Position numbers and translations under genes: made by a program
Assembly: GCF_000374125.1 (NCBI RefSeq)
Contig: NZ_KB893631.1
Span: forward strand, 1-64,000
Direction: 5' to 3'
Length of the DNA stretch: 64,000 nt
DNA from: Niabella aurantiaca DSM 17617
Lineage (GTDB): Bacteria > Bacteroidota > Bacteroidia > Chitinophagales > Chitinophagaceae
Part shown: positions 26,943-36,580 of the stretch, piece by piece
Numbering within the stretch: position 1 is the first letter of the stretch
How the letters are laid out: each line of letters opens with the position of its first letter
The notes under the pieces: model-generated
Database searches by the model: none
What the model saw: the letters and a program-made list of their open reading frames with translations, nothing else
What the model was told of the DNA's origin: nothing

Positions 26943-28196
26943 ATGCCGTATTTATTTACTTCCGAAAGTGTTTCTGAAGGACACCCGGATAAAGTAGCAG
27001 ACCAGATCTCTGATGCGCTTATTGATAACTTTTTAGCATTTGATCCGCAGTCGAAAGTTGCGTGTGAAACACTGGTAACCACCGGGCAGGTTGTTTTAGC
27101 CGGGGAAGTAAAATCAAAGGCATACCTGGATGTACAGGAGATCGCAAGAGGGGTGGTAAGCAAGATCGGATATACCAAAAGCGAGTATATGTTCGAGGCC
27201 CGTTCCTGTGGTGTACTGTCGGCGATCCATGAGCAATCTTCGGATATCAACCAGGGCGTGGTGCGTCAGAAGAAGGAAGATCAGGGCGCCGGCGATCAGG
27301 GAATGATGTTTGGTTACGCCACCAATGAAACATCCAATTACATGCCGCTGGCCCTGGACCTGGCGCATACCCTGCTCATTGAGCTGGCCGCCATCCGCCG
27401 CGAAAATAAAAAGATCCCTTACCTGCGTCCGGACTCCAAAAGCCAGGTAACACTGGAATATGACGACAATAACAAACCGGTGCGCATAGAGGCCATTGTG
27501 ATCTCTACCCAGCACGATGACTTTGATACAGAGGCAAAGATGCAGGCAACGATCAGCAAAGATATCCGGGAGATCCTGATCCCCCGCGTCATCAAAAAAT
27601 ACCCGCAGTACAAGCACCTCTTCAACAACAAGATCAAATATCACATCAATCCTACGGGGAATTTCGTGATCGGCGGACCGCACGGCGATACCGGCCTTAC
27701 CGGAAGGAAGATCATTGTGGATACATACGGTGGCAAGGGCGCTCACGGCGGTGGTGCTTTTAGCGGTAAAGATCCCAGCAAGGTAGACCGTTCTGCAGCC
27801 TATGCCACCCGGCATATTGCCAAAAACCTGGTTGCTGCCGGTGTGTGCGATGAAGTGTTGGTGCAGGTTTCCTATGCCATTGGTGTGGCGCAACCTACCA
27901 GCATCAATGTAAATACTTACGGTACTGCAAAAGTCGACATGAGTGATGGCCAGATCAGCAAAGTGGTGGAAACCATTTTTGATATGCGGCCCTACTTTAT
28001 TGAACAACGGCTGAAGCTCCGGAACCCGATCTATAGTGAAACAGCCGCTTATGGGCATATGGGCAGGGAGAACCGCGTTGTAGAAAAAACGTTTGTTGCC
28101 CCCGATGGTAAAAAGGTGAACAAAAAAGTGGAGCTGTTTACCTGGGAAAAGCTGGACTATGTATCCAAAGTAAAAAAAGCATTCGGTCTGAAATAG
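26943..28196 (+). CDS. metK: S-adenosylmethionine synthase
   Basis: This 417-residue cytoplasmic enzyme makes SAM from methionine and ATP. The three-domain fold shows [18 protein letters not shown] at the N-terminus, [16 protein letters not shown] near 115, [17 protein letters not shown], and [19 protein letters not shown], which contains the active-site Lys. It is longer than the 384-residue E. coli enzyme, as usual in Bacteroidota. It has its own promoter and a terminator at 28222-28251, so it appears monocistronic. Confidence 0.97.
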   Translation: MPYLFTSESVSEGHPDKVADQISDALIDNFLAFDPQSKVACETLVTTGQVVLAGEVKSKAYLDVQEIARGVVSKIGYTKSEYMFEARSCGVLSAIHEQSSDINQGVVRQKKEDQGAGDQGMMFGYATNETSNYMPLALDLAHTLLIELAAIRRENKKIPYLRPDSKSQVTLEYDDNNKPVRIEAIVISTQHDDFDTEAKMQATISKDIREILIPRVIKKYPQYKHLFNNKIKYHINPTGNFVIGGPHGDTGLTGRKIIVDTYGGKGAHGGGAFSGKDPSKVDRSAAYATRHIAKNLVAAGVCDEVLVQVSYAIGVAQPTSINVNTYGTAKVDMSDGQISKVVETIFDMRPYFIEQRLKLRNPIYSETAAYGHMGRENRVVEKTFVAPDGKKVNKKVELFTWEKLDYVSKVKKAFGLK

Positions 28197-28221
28197 AAAT
28201 AATCCGGATCAAAAGATCTGC

Positions 28222-28251
28222 AAAAGCTGCTCTTTTAGAGTGGCTTTTTTT
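28222..28251 (+). terminator. Terminator of metK
   Basis: A 12-bp stem (aaaagctgctct / agagtggctttt, two G-U pairs) with loop ttt is followed by further T. Confidence 0.75.
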
Positions 28252-28589
28252 ATTGTTCAGGGTTGGGGCGGTTTAAAGTTTCATGTCCCGGTTGAACGTT
28301 AGACCCGGTTTTATATCCAATGCACCCGGCTGCTCGTTTAGAGTTGCATTTTCACTTTTAACCGGGTACCAGGCTGAGGGCCCCGGGGTTTAAAGTATAA
28401 GTGGAAAGCCGAATGATTGTGCATATCGGATGTTCCCCGAAGACCTGGGACACGCTCCCGGACTTTCGGGGTCCAAATTCCCAAATTTCCTGCAAAAAAC
28501 CCGCCCTCAGAAGCACAAATACGGCCCGGAAAAGTTAAATTTGCATATAGTGTATTTTGCACTAATTAGAATGATTTAGAATATATTAG
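28252..28589. other. Non-coding leader region upstream of gyrA
   Basis: No gene is supported. The proximal end holds the likely gyrA promoter (box at 28536-28543). The remainder is of mixed composition, with several cccgg/ccggg pieces that may form weak hairpins. Confidence 0.45.
28536..28543 (+). promoter_or_regulatory. -7 box of gyrA
   Basis: TAAATTTG matches TAnnTTTG and lies 46 bases before the gyrA ATG. Confidence 0.5.
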
Positions 28590-31214
28590 ATGGAAGAAAA
28601 TTTAGATCCGCAAGCAACACAGGACGGCAATCGCATCATCCCCGTAAATATAGAAGAGCAGATGAAAACGGCCTACATCGACTACTCGATGTCGGTGATC
28701 GTTGGTAGGGCGTTACCCGATGTCCGGGACGGTTTAAAACCGGTGCACCGGCGCATCCTTTATGCCATGAATGAATTGAGCCTCCGGTCCAACCGCCCGC
28801 ACCGGAAATCGGCGCTTGTGGTGGGTGAGGTGCTGGGTAAGTACCACCCGCACGGTGATAGTTCCGTATATGACGCCATGGTGCGGATGGCCCAGGACTG
28901 GAGCATGCGCTATACGATGGTAAACGGGCAGGGTAACTTTGGTACCCAGGATGGCGACGGGCCGGCAGCCATGCGTTATACGGAGGTAAAGCTGGAGAGC
29001 ATTGCGGAACATATGCTGGACGATATTGAGAAAGAAACGGTGGATTTTCAGCCCAACTATGACGATTCGCGTACAGAGCCGGTGGTGCTGCCTACAAGGA
29101 TCCCGCAGCTGCTGATCAACGGATCCAGCGGTATTGCCGTTGGGATGGCAACCAATGTAATGCCGCACAATCTTTCCGAAGTGATCGACGGCTGTGTGGC
29201 ATACATCCAGAATAAAGAAATTACCATTGACGAACTGATGCAGCACGTAAAGGCCCCCGATTTTCCAACAGGAGGGATCATTTACGGCATGGAAGGCATC
29301 CGGGCGGGAATGCATACCGGCCGCGGCCGCGTGGTACTGAGAGGGAAAGTGCGGGTGGATACCAAGCCCAGCGGACGGGAGCAGATCGTGATCTCCGAAG
29401 TGCCTTACCAGGTGAACCGGGATGCGCTTACCAGCCGCATCGGGGACCTGGTCAACAACAAGATCATTGATGGCATTGCGCACGTAAATAATGAATCCAA
29501 TAAAAAAGAAGGCACCCGTATCGTGATCGACCTGAAGCGGGACGCCATCGCCAACGTGGTGATCAACCAGCTGTATAAGAACACCGACCTGCAGACCTCT
29601 TACGGGATCAATAATGTGGCCATTGCCCATGGCCGCCCCAAGATCCTGAACCTGAAGGACCTGATCAGTGAGTTTGTGGCCTTCCGGCACGATGTGGTGG
29701 TGCGGCGCACAAAATTTGAGCTGAAAGAGGCAGAAAAGCGCGCCCATATCTTACAGGGCTACCTGATCGCCCTGGATCATCTGGACGAAGTGATCCGTCT
29801 GATCCGGAACTCACCCACACCGGAAGTGGCAAAAGATAACCTGATCAATGCCGGATGGGGGCTTGATGAGATCCAGGCAAAGGCCATCCTGGAACTGCGT
29901 CTACAGCGGCTTACCGGGATGGAACGGGAGAAGATCAAAGAGGAGTTTGATGAACTGATGAAGCTGATCACCCACCTGAAGGAGGTGCTGGCCAACGAAA
30001 CGCTGCGTTATGACATCATTACAACGGAGCTGCAGGAAATAAAAGATAAATTCGGCGATGCCCGCAAAACAGAGATCACCTATCTGAATGACGAGGTGTC
30101 CATAAAAGACCTGATCAAAGAGGAAGATGTGGTCATCACCATCTCGCATCTGAGCTATATCAAGCGGACCCCGGTTGACGAGTTCCGCGCCCAACGGAGA
30201 GGCGGAAGGGGTGTGATCGGCGGCAAAACCAGGGAGGAGGACTTTATCGAGCATTTGTTTGTGGCATCTACCCACCATACGCTTTTATTCTTTACCGAAA
30301 AAGGAAGATGCTACTGGCTGAACGTATATGAGATCCCGGAGGGGGAAAAGACCGGTAAAGGAAGAGCCATTCAGAACCTGATGCAGCTACCGCCCGATGA
30401 TAAGATCCGTGCGATCATTGATGTAAAGGATCTTAAAAATGAAGAATTTGTTCGCAGTCACAATATTGTACTGTGTACACAGAAAGGGATCATTAAAAAA
30501 ACAGCGCTGGAAGATTTCAGCCGTCCGCGCCAGACAGGAGTGAATGCGATCACGATCAATGAAGGCGACCGCCTGCTGGAAGCCCGCCTTACGGACGGGA
30601 ATTCGGAGATCATGATGGCGGTAAAAAGCGGCCGCGCCATCCGTTTTTCCGAATCAAAAGTACGGCCTACTGGTCGCGGTGCTATCGGAGTTGCGGGGAT
30701 CGAGGTAGATGATGAGCATGATGAAGTGGTCGGCATGATCTGCCTGGCCACCGATGATCCGAAATCCGTGCTGGTTGTGAGCGAGAAGGGTTATGGGAAG
30801 CGTACAAAAGTAGATGAATACCGCTTTACCAACCGTGGTGGAAAAGGGGTAAAGACCATTAATGTGACCGATAAAACAGGAGCGCTCGTAGGCCTGCTGG
30901 ATGTGGATGAAACCCAGGACCTGCTGATCACCTGCAAAAGCGGAATCACGATCCGGATGCGGGTGCGCGACATCAGCGAGCTGGGCCGGGCCACACAGGG
31001 GGTAAAACTGATCCGTTTGGAGGAAGACGATCAGATCGCTGCGATCAGCCAGGTGGAGGAACAGGAAATGAACGGAGAGCAGGAAGAAACCGGTGAAGAT
31101 GCCGCACAAAATACAGGGGAGGAAAAAACGGAAAAAGATGTAACTTCAGACGGCGATGCGGCCGGTGCCCCGGATGAAGAAAAAAATAATAACGAAGCAA
31201 CATCAGAAAATTAA
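28590..31214 (+). CDS. gyrA: DNA gyrase subunit A
   Basis: This 874-residue subunit of the type II topoisomerase introduces negative supercoils. The N-terminal domain shows YIDYSMSVIVGRALPDVRDG, the HPHGDSSVYDAMVRMAQDW region that contains the quinolone pocket (Ser and Asp positions intact), and the catalytic Tyr in AAMRYTE at about residue 129. The C-terminal beta-propeller starts with the GyrA box QRRGGRGV near 534, which separates gyrase from topoisomerase IV. The last 55 residues are a Glu/Asn-rich acidic tail. gyrB is not in the window. Confidence 0.97.
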   Translation: MEENLDPQATQDGNRIIPVNIEEQMKTAYIDYSMSVIVGRALPDVRDGLKPVHRRILYAMNELSLRSNRPHRKSALVVGEVLGKYHPHGDSSVYDAMVRMAQDWSMRYTMVNGQGNFGTQDGDGPAAMRYTEVKLESIAEHMLDDIEKETVDFQPNYDDSRTEPVVLPTRIPQLLINGSSGIAVGMATNVMPHNLSEVIDGCVAYIQNKEITIDELMQHVKAPDFPTGGIIYGMEGIRAGMHTGRGRVVLRGKVRVDTKPSGREQIVISEVPYQVNRDALTSRIGDLVNNKIIDGIAHVNNESNKKEGTRIVIDLKRDAIANVVINQLYKNTDLQTSYGINNVAIAHGRPKILNLKDLISEFVAFRHDVVVRRTKFELKEAEKRAHILQGYLIALDHLDEVIRLIRNSPTPEVAKDNLINAGWGLDEIQAKAILELRLQRLTGMEREKIKEEFDELMKLITHLKEVLANETLRYDIITTELQEIKDKFGDARKTEITYLNDEVSIKDLIKEEDVVITISHLSYIKRTPVDEFRAQRRGGRGVIGGKTREEDFIEHLFVASTHHTLLFFTEKGRCYWLNVYEIPEGEKTGKGRAIQNLMQLPPDDKIRAIIDVKDLKNEEFVRSHNIVLCTQKGIIKKTALEDFSRPRQTGVNAITINEGDRLLEARLTDGNSEIMMAVKSGRAIRFSESKVRPTGRGAIGVAGIEVDDEHDEVVGMICLATDDPKSVLVVSEKGYGKRTKVDEYRFTNRGGKGVKTINVTDKTGALVGLLDVDETQDLLITCKSGITIRMRVRDISELGRATQGVKLIRLEEDDQIAAISQVEEQEMNGEQEETGEDAAQNTGEEKTEKDVTSDGDAAGAPDEEKNNNEATSEN

Positions 31215-31320
31215 TGCTTTAACGTTATAACTTCGGAACGAAAATTGCGTCTCAGTAATGATAACAGTCGAACTGCAGAGACGTTAAAAGTTTGCAATTC
31301 AAAAAAAACTTAAAAAGAAT

Positions 31321-32634
31321 ATGATGAAGAAAACGACACTTTTTGCTGCCATATTGCTGTTAGGATCAGCAGCATATGCGCAAAAATATGAAGGAATTAA
31401 AGGCGCGTTGCTGATCAACAACATTCCGGAAGCACATAAGCTTTATGACAAGGAATCTGCCAATGAAAAGTTCTTTTCAAAGCCTGAGGGATATATTATT
31501 AAATCGTATATCCTGGCGTTTGACGCGTTAGACAGCGCAAAAGTGGCAGATGCAGACAAGAACCGGGAAGCGGCGCTTGAAGCCTTTAAGAAGTATAAAG
31601 AAGCGGACCCGACGATGAAGGACCTGGATACATATAAGAACGCACCTTACCAGTTGTATGCTTCTTATTTTAACAGCGGCGTGGCAGACATCAATGCCAA
31701 AAAATATGAAGCAGCTTATGCCAAATTCAAAAATGTGGTGGAGCTTTCGGATCTGCTGATCGAAAAGAAGATCAACCTGCCCGGTCCCATTGATACCAAC
31801 GCCATTTATTATGCAGGGGTGTTGGCCGAAACCAACAAACAGATGGATGATGCTGTAAAGTACAACACCCGCCTGGCCGACCGGAAAATTACCGGGCAAA
31901 ACTATGAGCAGGTGTACCAGAGCCTGGTACGGTACTATGCGGGCAAAAATGATGATGCCAATTTTGAAAAATACCGGCAGTTGGGTAAGGAACTATACCC
32001 GCAAAGCGAATTCTTCAACTACAATAAGCTGGATTTTGCGATCGGAAGCAGCAACAATTTTGACGAAAAGGTAGCCAACCTGGAAAAGATAATAGCGGCC
32101 ACCCCGGATGACTATAAGGCCAACCTGGCCCTGGGAGAAGCGATCTTTGAGAAGCTGAACAGGGCCAAAGAAGGAGAGGAAAAACCAGCCAATGCTGCGG
32201 AGCTGGAAACAAAGATGCTGGCGGCTCTTAAGAAAGCGGCATCGGTAAATGCCAATGAACTGCAACCGACTTTATTGATGGGCGATCATTATATGAACAA
32301 AGCAGGCATCAAGGAAGAGGCAATGCGCAATGCGGAAAAGGAAATGGATAGCAAGGGCGCAAAAGTAACGGCAGCCGACAAGCAAAAATATGCCGATGCC
32401 AAAAAAGCCTATGTAGCTGAGTATGCATTGGCGGCCGAGCATTTTGAAAAAGCGGCCGAGGTACTGGGCAAACTCCCGCAGCTCGACAATGTGCAGAAAC
32501 GTCAATACCGGGTAATTGCCGGGAACCTGGCACAGTACTACTTCTTCATCGGACAGGACGCCACCGGCGCCACCAAGACAAAGTACAGTGCCCTGGAGAA
32601 AAAATATGATACGCTTTATAAAAGCATGAAATAA
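31321..32634 (+). CDS. Exported tetratricopeptide-repeat protein
   Basis: This 437-residue protein has a signal peptide (about residues 1-20, ending AAYAQ). The rest is almost all helical, with Ala/Lys/Tyr-rich units of TPR type (for example DINAKKYEAAYAKFKNVVEL). Near residues 325-360 a Lys/Ala/Glu-rich helix may be a coiled coil. ATG codons at 31321 and 31324 are both possible starts. TPR proteins of this kind act as periplasmic scaffolds; the partner is unknown. It follows gyrA by about 100 bases, and a strong terminator follows. Confidence 0.85.
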   Translation: MMKKTTLFAAILLLGSAAYAQKYEGIKGALLINNIPEAHKLYDKESANEKFFSKPEGYIIKSYILAFDALDSAKVADADKNREAALEAFKKYKEADPTMKDLDTYKNAPYQLYASYFNSGVADINAKKYEAAYAKFKNVVELSDLLIEKKINLPGPIDTNAIYYAGVLAETNKQMDDAVKYNTRLADRKITGQNYEQVYQSLVRYYAGKNDDANFEKYRQLGKELYPQSEFFNYNKLDFAIGSSNNFDEKVANLEKIIAATPDDYKANLALGEAIFEKLNRAKEGEEKPANAAELETKMLAALKKAASVNANELQPTLLMGDHYMNKAGIKEEAMRNAEKEMDSKGAKVTAADKQKYADAKKAYVAEYALAAEHFEKAAEVLGKLPQLDNVQKRQYRVIAGNLAQYYFFIGQDATGATKTKYSALEKKYDTLYKSMK

Positions 32635-32657
32635 CCGTAATGTACGTACAAGATATG

Positions 32658-32690
32658 AACGGCTGTGGATTACCACAGCCGTTTTATTTT
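32658..32690 (+). terminator. Terminator of the TPR gene
   Basis: A perfect 11-bp stem (aacggctgtgg / ccacagccgtt) with a four-base loop is followed by a T-rich tail. Confidence 0.85.
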
Positions 32691-33036
32691 CCGGTCATTA
32701 AGGACATTGATCAGCGCGCGGACCATGATTTGTGGTCTTCATCAATCATTGAAGGGATACACATTTTAATAAAATGAATACCGGTCCATTATGATAATTC
32801 CTGCGCCCTGCAGATCTCCGCGTCTTTGCAGGAATCCCGAAATAAGCCTTTGGCACCATGATCCTCCGCGTATTCTATGCGCAACTTTGTGTCGTTAGGA
32901 AAATAGCCACAGAAGCGCTGAAAATCATTGCATATTCCCGAACCTGCCGGTGGCGGCGGGCACCGTGTGCGCTACTCCTTTGCACCGCTGCGCGAAATAA
33001 ACATTTCTGCAACCGTATTTACAAGAAACAGATGCA
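32691..33036. other. Repeat-rich intergenic stretch
   Basis: No gene is supported. The stretch contains copy 2 of a dispersed repeat (32880-33000) and a related short piece ctccgcgtctttgcagg (32816-32832). Confidence 0.5.
32880..33000. repeat. Dispersed degenerate repeat, copy 2
   Basis: This copy shares with 18480-18605, in the same order and orientation, ccacagaagcgctg (32907-32920), attcccg 27 bases on, a tgccgg block, and ctcctttgc (32975-32983) followed by ccg. Both copies sit after a plus-strand gene and before the terminator of a minus-strand gene. Confidence 0.6.
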
Positions 33037-33073
33037 TAAAAAAAACCGCCCCGGTTGGACCGGAGCGGCGGTT
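33037..33073 (-). terminator. Terminator of the small lipoprotein gene
   Basis: A GC-rich stem built from aaccgcc / ggcggtt arms, with a T run on the minus strand, lies about 30 bases after the stop of the gene at 33105. Confidence 0.7.
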
Positions 33074-33104
33074 AATAACCTTTTGCTAAAAAAGAATAAC
33101 TAAA

Positions 33105-33311
33105 TTATTTTTTAGTTGTATCAGCTGCAGGAGCTTGAGAAGCTGTATCTTGACCAACAGGAGCTACTGTAGTATCAGGAGCCGGAGCCGGAGCAGGAGT
33201 TACATCTGTAGTAGTGTCCGCACCCGGTGTAGTTTCTTCGGGTTTTGTTTCAGAACTGTTACAAGCTGCAAAAGAAACCGCGATCAAAGCAATTGCAAAT
33301 AATTTTTTCAT
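33105..33311 (-). CDS. Small Ala/Pro/Thr-rich lipoprotein
   Basis: This 68-residue protein has a lipoprotein signal MKKLFAIALIAVSFAAC (Cys at residue 17). The short disordered tail is rich in Thr, Pro, Ala and Asp (TPAPAPAPDTT). Such small lipoproteins with low-complexity tails are common in Chitinophagaceae and have no known function. The terminator directly downstream and the clean signal sequence support it as a real gene. Confidence 0.7.
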   Translation of the reverse strand: MKKLFAIALIAVSFAACNSSETKPEETTPGADTTTDVTPAPAPAPDTTVAPVGQDTASQAPAADTTKK

Positions 33312-33468
33312 TGTTTGTTTTTTTAATTTTAAAATTATAATTTGATATTAATACCGGTTTTTAAAAAAGGTAACCGTTCCAATAAAAAAATATCAGCAAC
33401 GCAACTATTTGATTATAAATATTTTAAACATTCATTCAAAAAAAATATCCGGAACCGCCGAAAAAAGA

Positions 33469-33936
33469 TCACAAAACGGGGTTTTGCCGCACCAGGCTGT
33501 TGAATTTCACCGAAGACGCTTCTTCTTTCTCGATCAGGTCGCTAAGGGTTATTTGCACCAGCAGCTTATCAATGGTTAATTGCAGTATTTGCCAAAGCGA
33601 CCGGGCTGAGCAATCCACCGAATTGGTGCAGAACCGCATATTGCCCTTATGCGCACCACAGAAGCTGGTATCGAACAACACCCCTCCCAGGGCTTCCAGC
33701 ACGTCTTTTATGACCACTTCGCCGGCGGGGCGGGCAAGGATATAGCCACCCTTATTACCCGGGGTACTGCGTATAAAATTGGCCATACGCAGGGTGCGGG
33801 CAATTTTAGCGGCATAATGCGTTGTCAACCCCTCGGCTTCGCTGAGCTGGGGAATGCTTAATCCTTCTTCATCCTTGCATGAGGCCAGGCGGATCAAGAT
33901 TCTTAAGCCATATTCTTCCTGTGCGGTAATTTTCAT
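33469..33936 (-). CDS. Rrf2-family Fe-S-type transcriptional regulator
   Basis: This 155-residue protein has the winged-helix of the Rrf2/IscR family (MKITAQEEYGLRILIRLA start; YILARPAGEVVIKDVLEALG). It carries three cysteines at 93, 103 and 109 (SFCGAHKG, RFCTNSVDCS), the usual [Fe-S] ligands in IscR-type proteins. Position at the 3' end of the suf operon, on the same strand and 45 bases after the DUF59 gene, suggests that it senses Fe-S status and controls the operon (inference). The Cys spacing (x9, x5) differs from classic IscR (x5, x5). Confidence 0.9.
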   Translation of the reverse strand: MKITAQEEYGLRILIRLASCKDEEGLSIPQLSEAEGLTTHYAAKIARTLRMANFIRSTPGNKGGYILARPAGEVVIKDVLEALGGVLFDTSFCGAHKGNMRFCTNSVDCSARSLWQILQLTIDKLLVQITLSDLIEKEEASSVKFNSLVRQNPVL

Positions 33937-33980
33937 TACAAGTATCTCCCGGATTTTTTGTTCCTGTTTTTAATGTTTTT

Positions 33981-34298
33981 TTATAAAAATCCCAATTCCA
34001 ATTGGGCCGCCTCACTCATCATGCTTTTGTTCCAGGGCGGGTCCCAGGTAATGGTAACCTCCACATCACTGACTCCGTCAATGGCGCGCACTTTCTGGTC
34101 TACCTCCACGGGCAAGGTCTGCGCCGCCGGGCAGGAAGGAGCGGTAAGGGTCATCAGTATTTTTACATAATCATTGTTAAGTACTTCAACCTTATACACG
34201 AGCCCCAGTTCAAATATATTTACCGGGATCTCCGGATCATAAATGGTCTGTAGCTCCCTGATTACTTTTTCTTCAATGGTATCTGTATCCGGTTCCAT
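33981..34298 (-). CDS. SUF-associated DUF59 (MIP18/SufT-type) protein
   Basis: This 105-residue protein is an MIP18/DUF59 domain with VIRELQTIYDPEIPVNIFELG at the start and the conserved Cys in TAPSCPAAQTLP. Family members assist Fe-S cluster transfer or maturation in SUF systems. I chose the ATG 34298 (MEPDTDTIEEK); a start nine residues further up is possible. It lies between sufE and the Rrf2 gene on the same strand. Confidence 0.92.
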   Translation of the reverse strand: MEPDTDTIEEKVIRELQTIYDPEIPVNIFELGLVYKVEVLNNDYVKILMTLTAPSCPAAQTLPVEVDQKVRAIDGVSDVEVTITWDPPWNKSMMSEAAQLELGFL

Positions 34299-34341
34299 TT
34301 TCTTTTGTTTAATGTTTGTGCCCAATGCCTAATGTTAAATA

Positions 34342-34788
34342 TCAAGCATTAAACCTTAGACTTTTGAATGCCAGCGCATAATGCTTCATTTGTTTTACCA
34401 TCGCCCGCAACCCGTTCGAGCGGGTCTGTGCCAGGTGGCTGGTCATGCCGATCTTATTGATAAAATCCATATCCGCGTTTAAGATCTCATCCGGCGTATG
34501 ACCGGAGAGTACGCGGATGAGCATACTGATCAGCCCCTTTACGATGATCGCATCGCTTTCTGCCTTATAAATTATTTTACCATCCTGGTAATCTGCCACC
34601 AGCCATACGGTAGACTGACAGCCCTTTACCTTGTTCTCCTCTTTTTTAAACACCTCGTCCAGCGGCGGCAACCGCTTTCCAAGGTCAATAATATATTCGT
34701 ATTTATCATCCCAGGAATCAAAAAGCGAAAATTCGTCCACGATCTCAGCTTCTATTTCCTGTATTGTTTTTGTTGTCATGAGTGTCAT
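34342..34788 (-). CDS. sufE: Cysteine desulfuration protein SufE
   Basis: SufE accepts persulfide sulfur from SufS. It has IVDEFSLFDSWDDKYEYII near the start and the active Cys in KVKGCQSTVWLV, then the C-terminal RSNGLRAMVKQMK. The frame is open to 34890, but the family begins near here. The ATG at 34788 has an aagga sequence seven bases before it; the ATG at 34779 is the alternative. The next upstream element is a frameshifted gene, so the operon is interrupted between sufS and sufE by non-functional DNA. Confidence 0.93.
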   Translation of the reverse strand: MTLMTTKTIQEIEAEIVDEFSLFDSWDDKYEYIIDLGKRLPPLDEVFKKEENKVKGCQSTVWLVADYQDGKIIYKAESDAIIVKGLISMLIRVLSGHTPDEILNADMDFINKIGMTSHLAQTRSNGLRAMVKQMKHYALAFKSLRFNA

Positions 34789-34798
34789 CTTTTTGTCC

Positions 34799-35261
34799 TT
34801 AATCAATCCATGCGGCCCTGGATCCGCGGTTCCGTCCGTTAACAACGTTGTATCCAAGCGAGACCCGCTTCCTGTTTTCGCCTCTTTCAATCGTGTAGTA
34901 AACGTCTAACACAACCCAACTGTTCACCTCCCGTCCGTTGAATCCACCGGGCTTCCAAAAACAGGCTGACGCTTTTATCGCGCGGATCAGCGCAGTTTTA
35001 AAAAGGGGGTTCGGAGTTTCAACCGCCAGGTTGCTCATTACAGCGTTGCTGCCTAAAATAAACCGGACCCTGGCCGTATCCGTGAAGCCCCGTTTTTCCC
35101 CTGAACTTCGGAGGTATTTCTGTTTTTGTAAAAACCGCGTTGAGCGCATAACTCCTCTTTGAATAACAGACGGAAGAATCGGCATTGCTTACAGCCTGTG
35201 CATGGAAAACTTCCGGTAGTAAAAGAAGCAGCAAACAGATCATATATACCGGGAAGTTCAT
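34799..35261 (-). pseudogene. Frameshifted secreted TonB-C-terminal-like protein
   Basis: Two minus-strand frames join into one protein. The first (from 35261) gives a signal peptide MNFPVYMICLLLLLLPEVF and on to TKTEIPPKFRG. The second continues RGFTDTARVRFILGSNAVMS and the end CFWKPGGFNGREVN, similar to the TonB C-terminal fold of secreted Bacteroidota proteins. One extra base in the run ggggaaaaacgggg (about 35087-35100) separates them. Either the gene is broken, or the homopolymer is a slippage site or sequencing error. It lies between sufS and sufE. Confidence 0.6.
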
Positions 35262-35265
35262 CGTA

Positions 35266-36528
35266 CTATCTCAAAATTTTTATTGCTTTTTTCAATGCTT
35301 CCGCAAAGAGATCTATTTCAGCCAGCGTGTTGTACACCGCAAAAGAAGCGCGGATGGTTCCGGGAATGCAAAAGCGGCTCATGAGCGGTTCTGCACAATG
35401 ATGCCCGGTCCGCACCGCAATGCCTTTATTGTCCAGCAAAATGCCTATATCCTGGGGATGCACGCCGTCGATCACAAAGGAAAGCACACTGGCCTTTTGT
35501 TCTGCTTCACCAATGATCTTTACCCCTTCTGTTTCTTTTATTTTCTCTGTAGCATAGGAGAGGAGCGCATCTTCGTGCGCACGGATCTTTTCCTTGCCTA
35601 GCTTGTTTATGTATTCAATAGCGGGCTTAAATGCCACAAAGTCTGCAATATTGGGTGTACCCGCTTCAAATTTGTACGGGAGCTCATTGTAGGTCGTTTT
35701 CTCAAACGTTACCTCTTTGATCATTTCGCCACCACCAAGGAATACCGGCATTTCTTCCAGCAGGCTGCTTTTTCCGTATAAAATGCCCGCTCCGGTGGGG
35801 CCCAGCATTTTATGTGCCGACAGTGCAAAAAAATCGCAATCCAGATCCTGCACATCAATATCCAGGTGCATGGAAGACTGGGCGCCATCGATCAGTACCA
35901 CGGCACCTTTTGCGTGCGCCGCGTCGATGATCGCTTTAACCGGGTTGATGGTGCCCAGGGCATTGGATACATGCACTACAGAAACGATCTTTGTCCGTTC
36001 GGAAAGTAACTGATGAAAGACCTCCATGTCGAGCTCACCTTTGTCCGTAATCGGTATTACCTTCAGCACGGCATTTTTCTCTTCACAGACAACCTGCCAG
36101 GGAACAATATTGGAGTGGTGCTCCATACCGGATATGATCACTTCATCGCCCTCCCTAAGGTGTTTTCTGCCCCAGGTATAGGCTACCAGGTTAAGGCCCT
36201 CGGTGGTGCCTTTGGTATAGATGATCTCTTCCCGCTGCGCGGCATTGATGAAGGAGCGTACAACATCGCGGGTAGCCTCAAAGGCAGCGGTAGCCTCTTC
36301 TGCAAGCGTATGAATGCCCCGGTGCACATTAGCGTTCAGATGTGTGTAATAGTGCACCAGCGCGTCAATGACCGCCGCTGGCTTCTGGGAGGTGGCCGCA
36401 TTATCCAAATAGACCAGGGGATGCCCTTTTACCATCCGCTGAAGTACCGGGAAGTCGTTCCTTATTTTTTCAATATCCAATACCTGATTTTCTCCGGTTG
36501 CTGCTATCATTGTTTCATTACTCATCAC
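35266..36528 (-). CDS. sufS: Cysteine desulfurase SufS
   Basis: This 420-residue PLP enzyme releases sulfur from cysteine for Fe-S cluster assembly. It has LVYLDNAATSQKP at the N-terminus, GMEHHSNIVPWQ and LIDGAQSSMH. The PLP Lys is K240 in LSAHKMLGPTGAG, and the persulfide Cys is C378 in VRTGHHCAEPLM. It belongs to the type II (SufS) group by the RTGHHCA motif. The start could be either of two adjacent ATGs. It follows sufD by about 50 bases. Confidence 0.96.
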   Translation of the reverse strand: MMSNETMIAATGENQVLDIEKIRNDFPVLQRMVKGHPLVYLDNAATSQKPAAVIDALVHYYTHLNANVHRGIHTLAEEATAAFEATRDVVRSFINAAQREEIIYTKGTTEGLNLVAYTWGRKHLREGDEVIISGMEHHSNIVPWQVVCEEKNAVLKVIPITDKGELDMEVFHQLLSERTKIVSVVHVSNALGTINPVKAIIDAAHAKGAVVLIDGAQSSMHLDIDVQDLDCDFFALSAHKMLGPTGAGILYGKSSLLEEMPVFLGGGEMIKEVTFEKTTYNELPYKFEAGTPNIADFVAFKPAIEYINKLGKEKIRAHEDALLSYATEKIKETEGVKIIGEAEQKASVLSFVIDGVHPQDIGILLDNKGIAVRTGHHCAEPLMSRFCIPGTIRASFAVYNTLAEIDLFAEALKKAIKILR

Positions 36529-36580
36529 CTGTATTTTTTTATGGAGTTGGATCGATCCCTTCTATTGTCATCTGCATGGC

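Noticed and set aside
27114-28058. Minus-strand open frame of 314 codons within metK
   Set aside because: Shadow frame of metK without family features.
28734-29747. Minus-strand open frame of 337 codons within gyrA
   Set aside because: Shadow frame of a highly conserved gene; rich in His and Gly with no domain.
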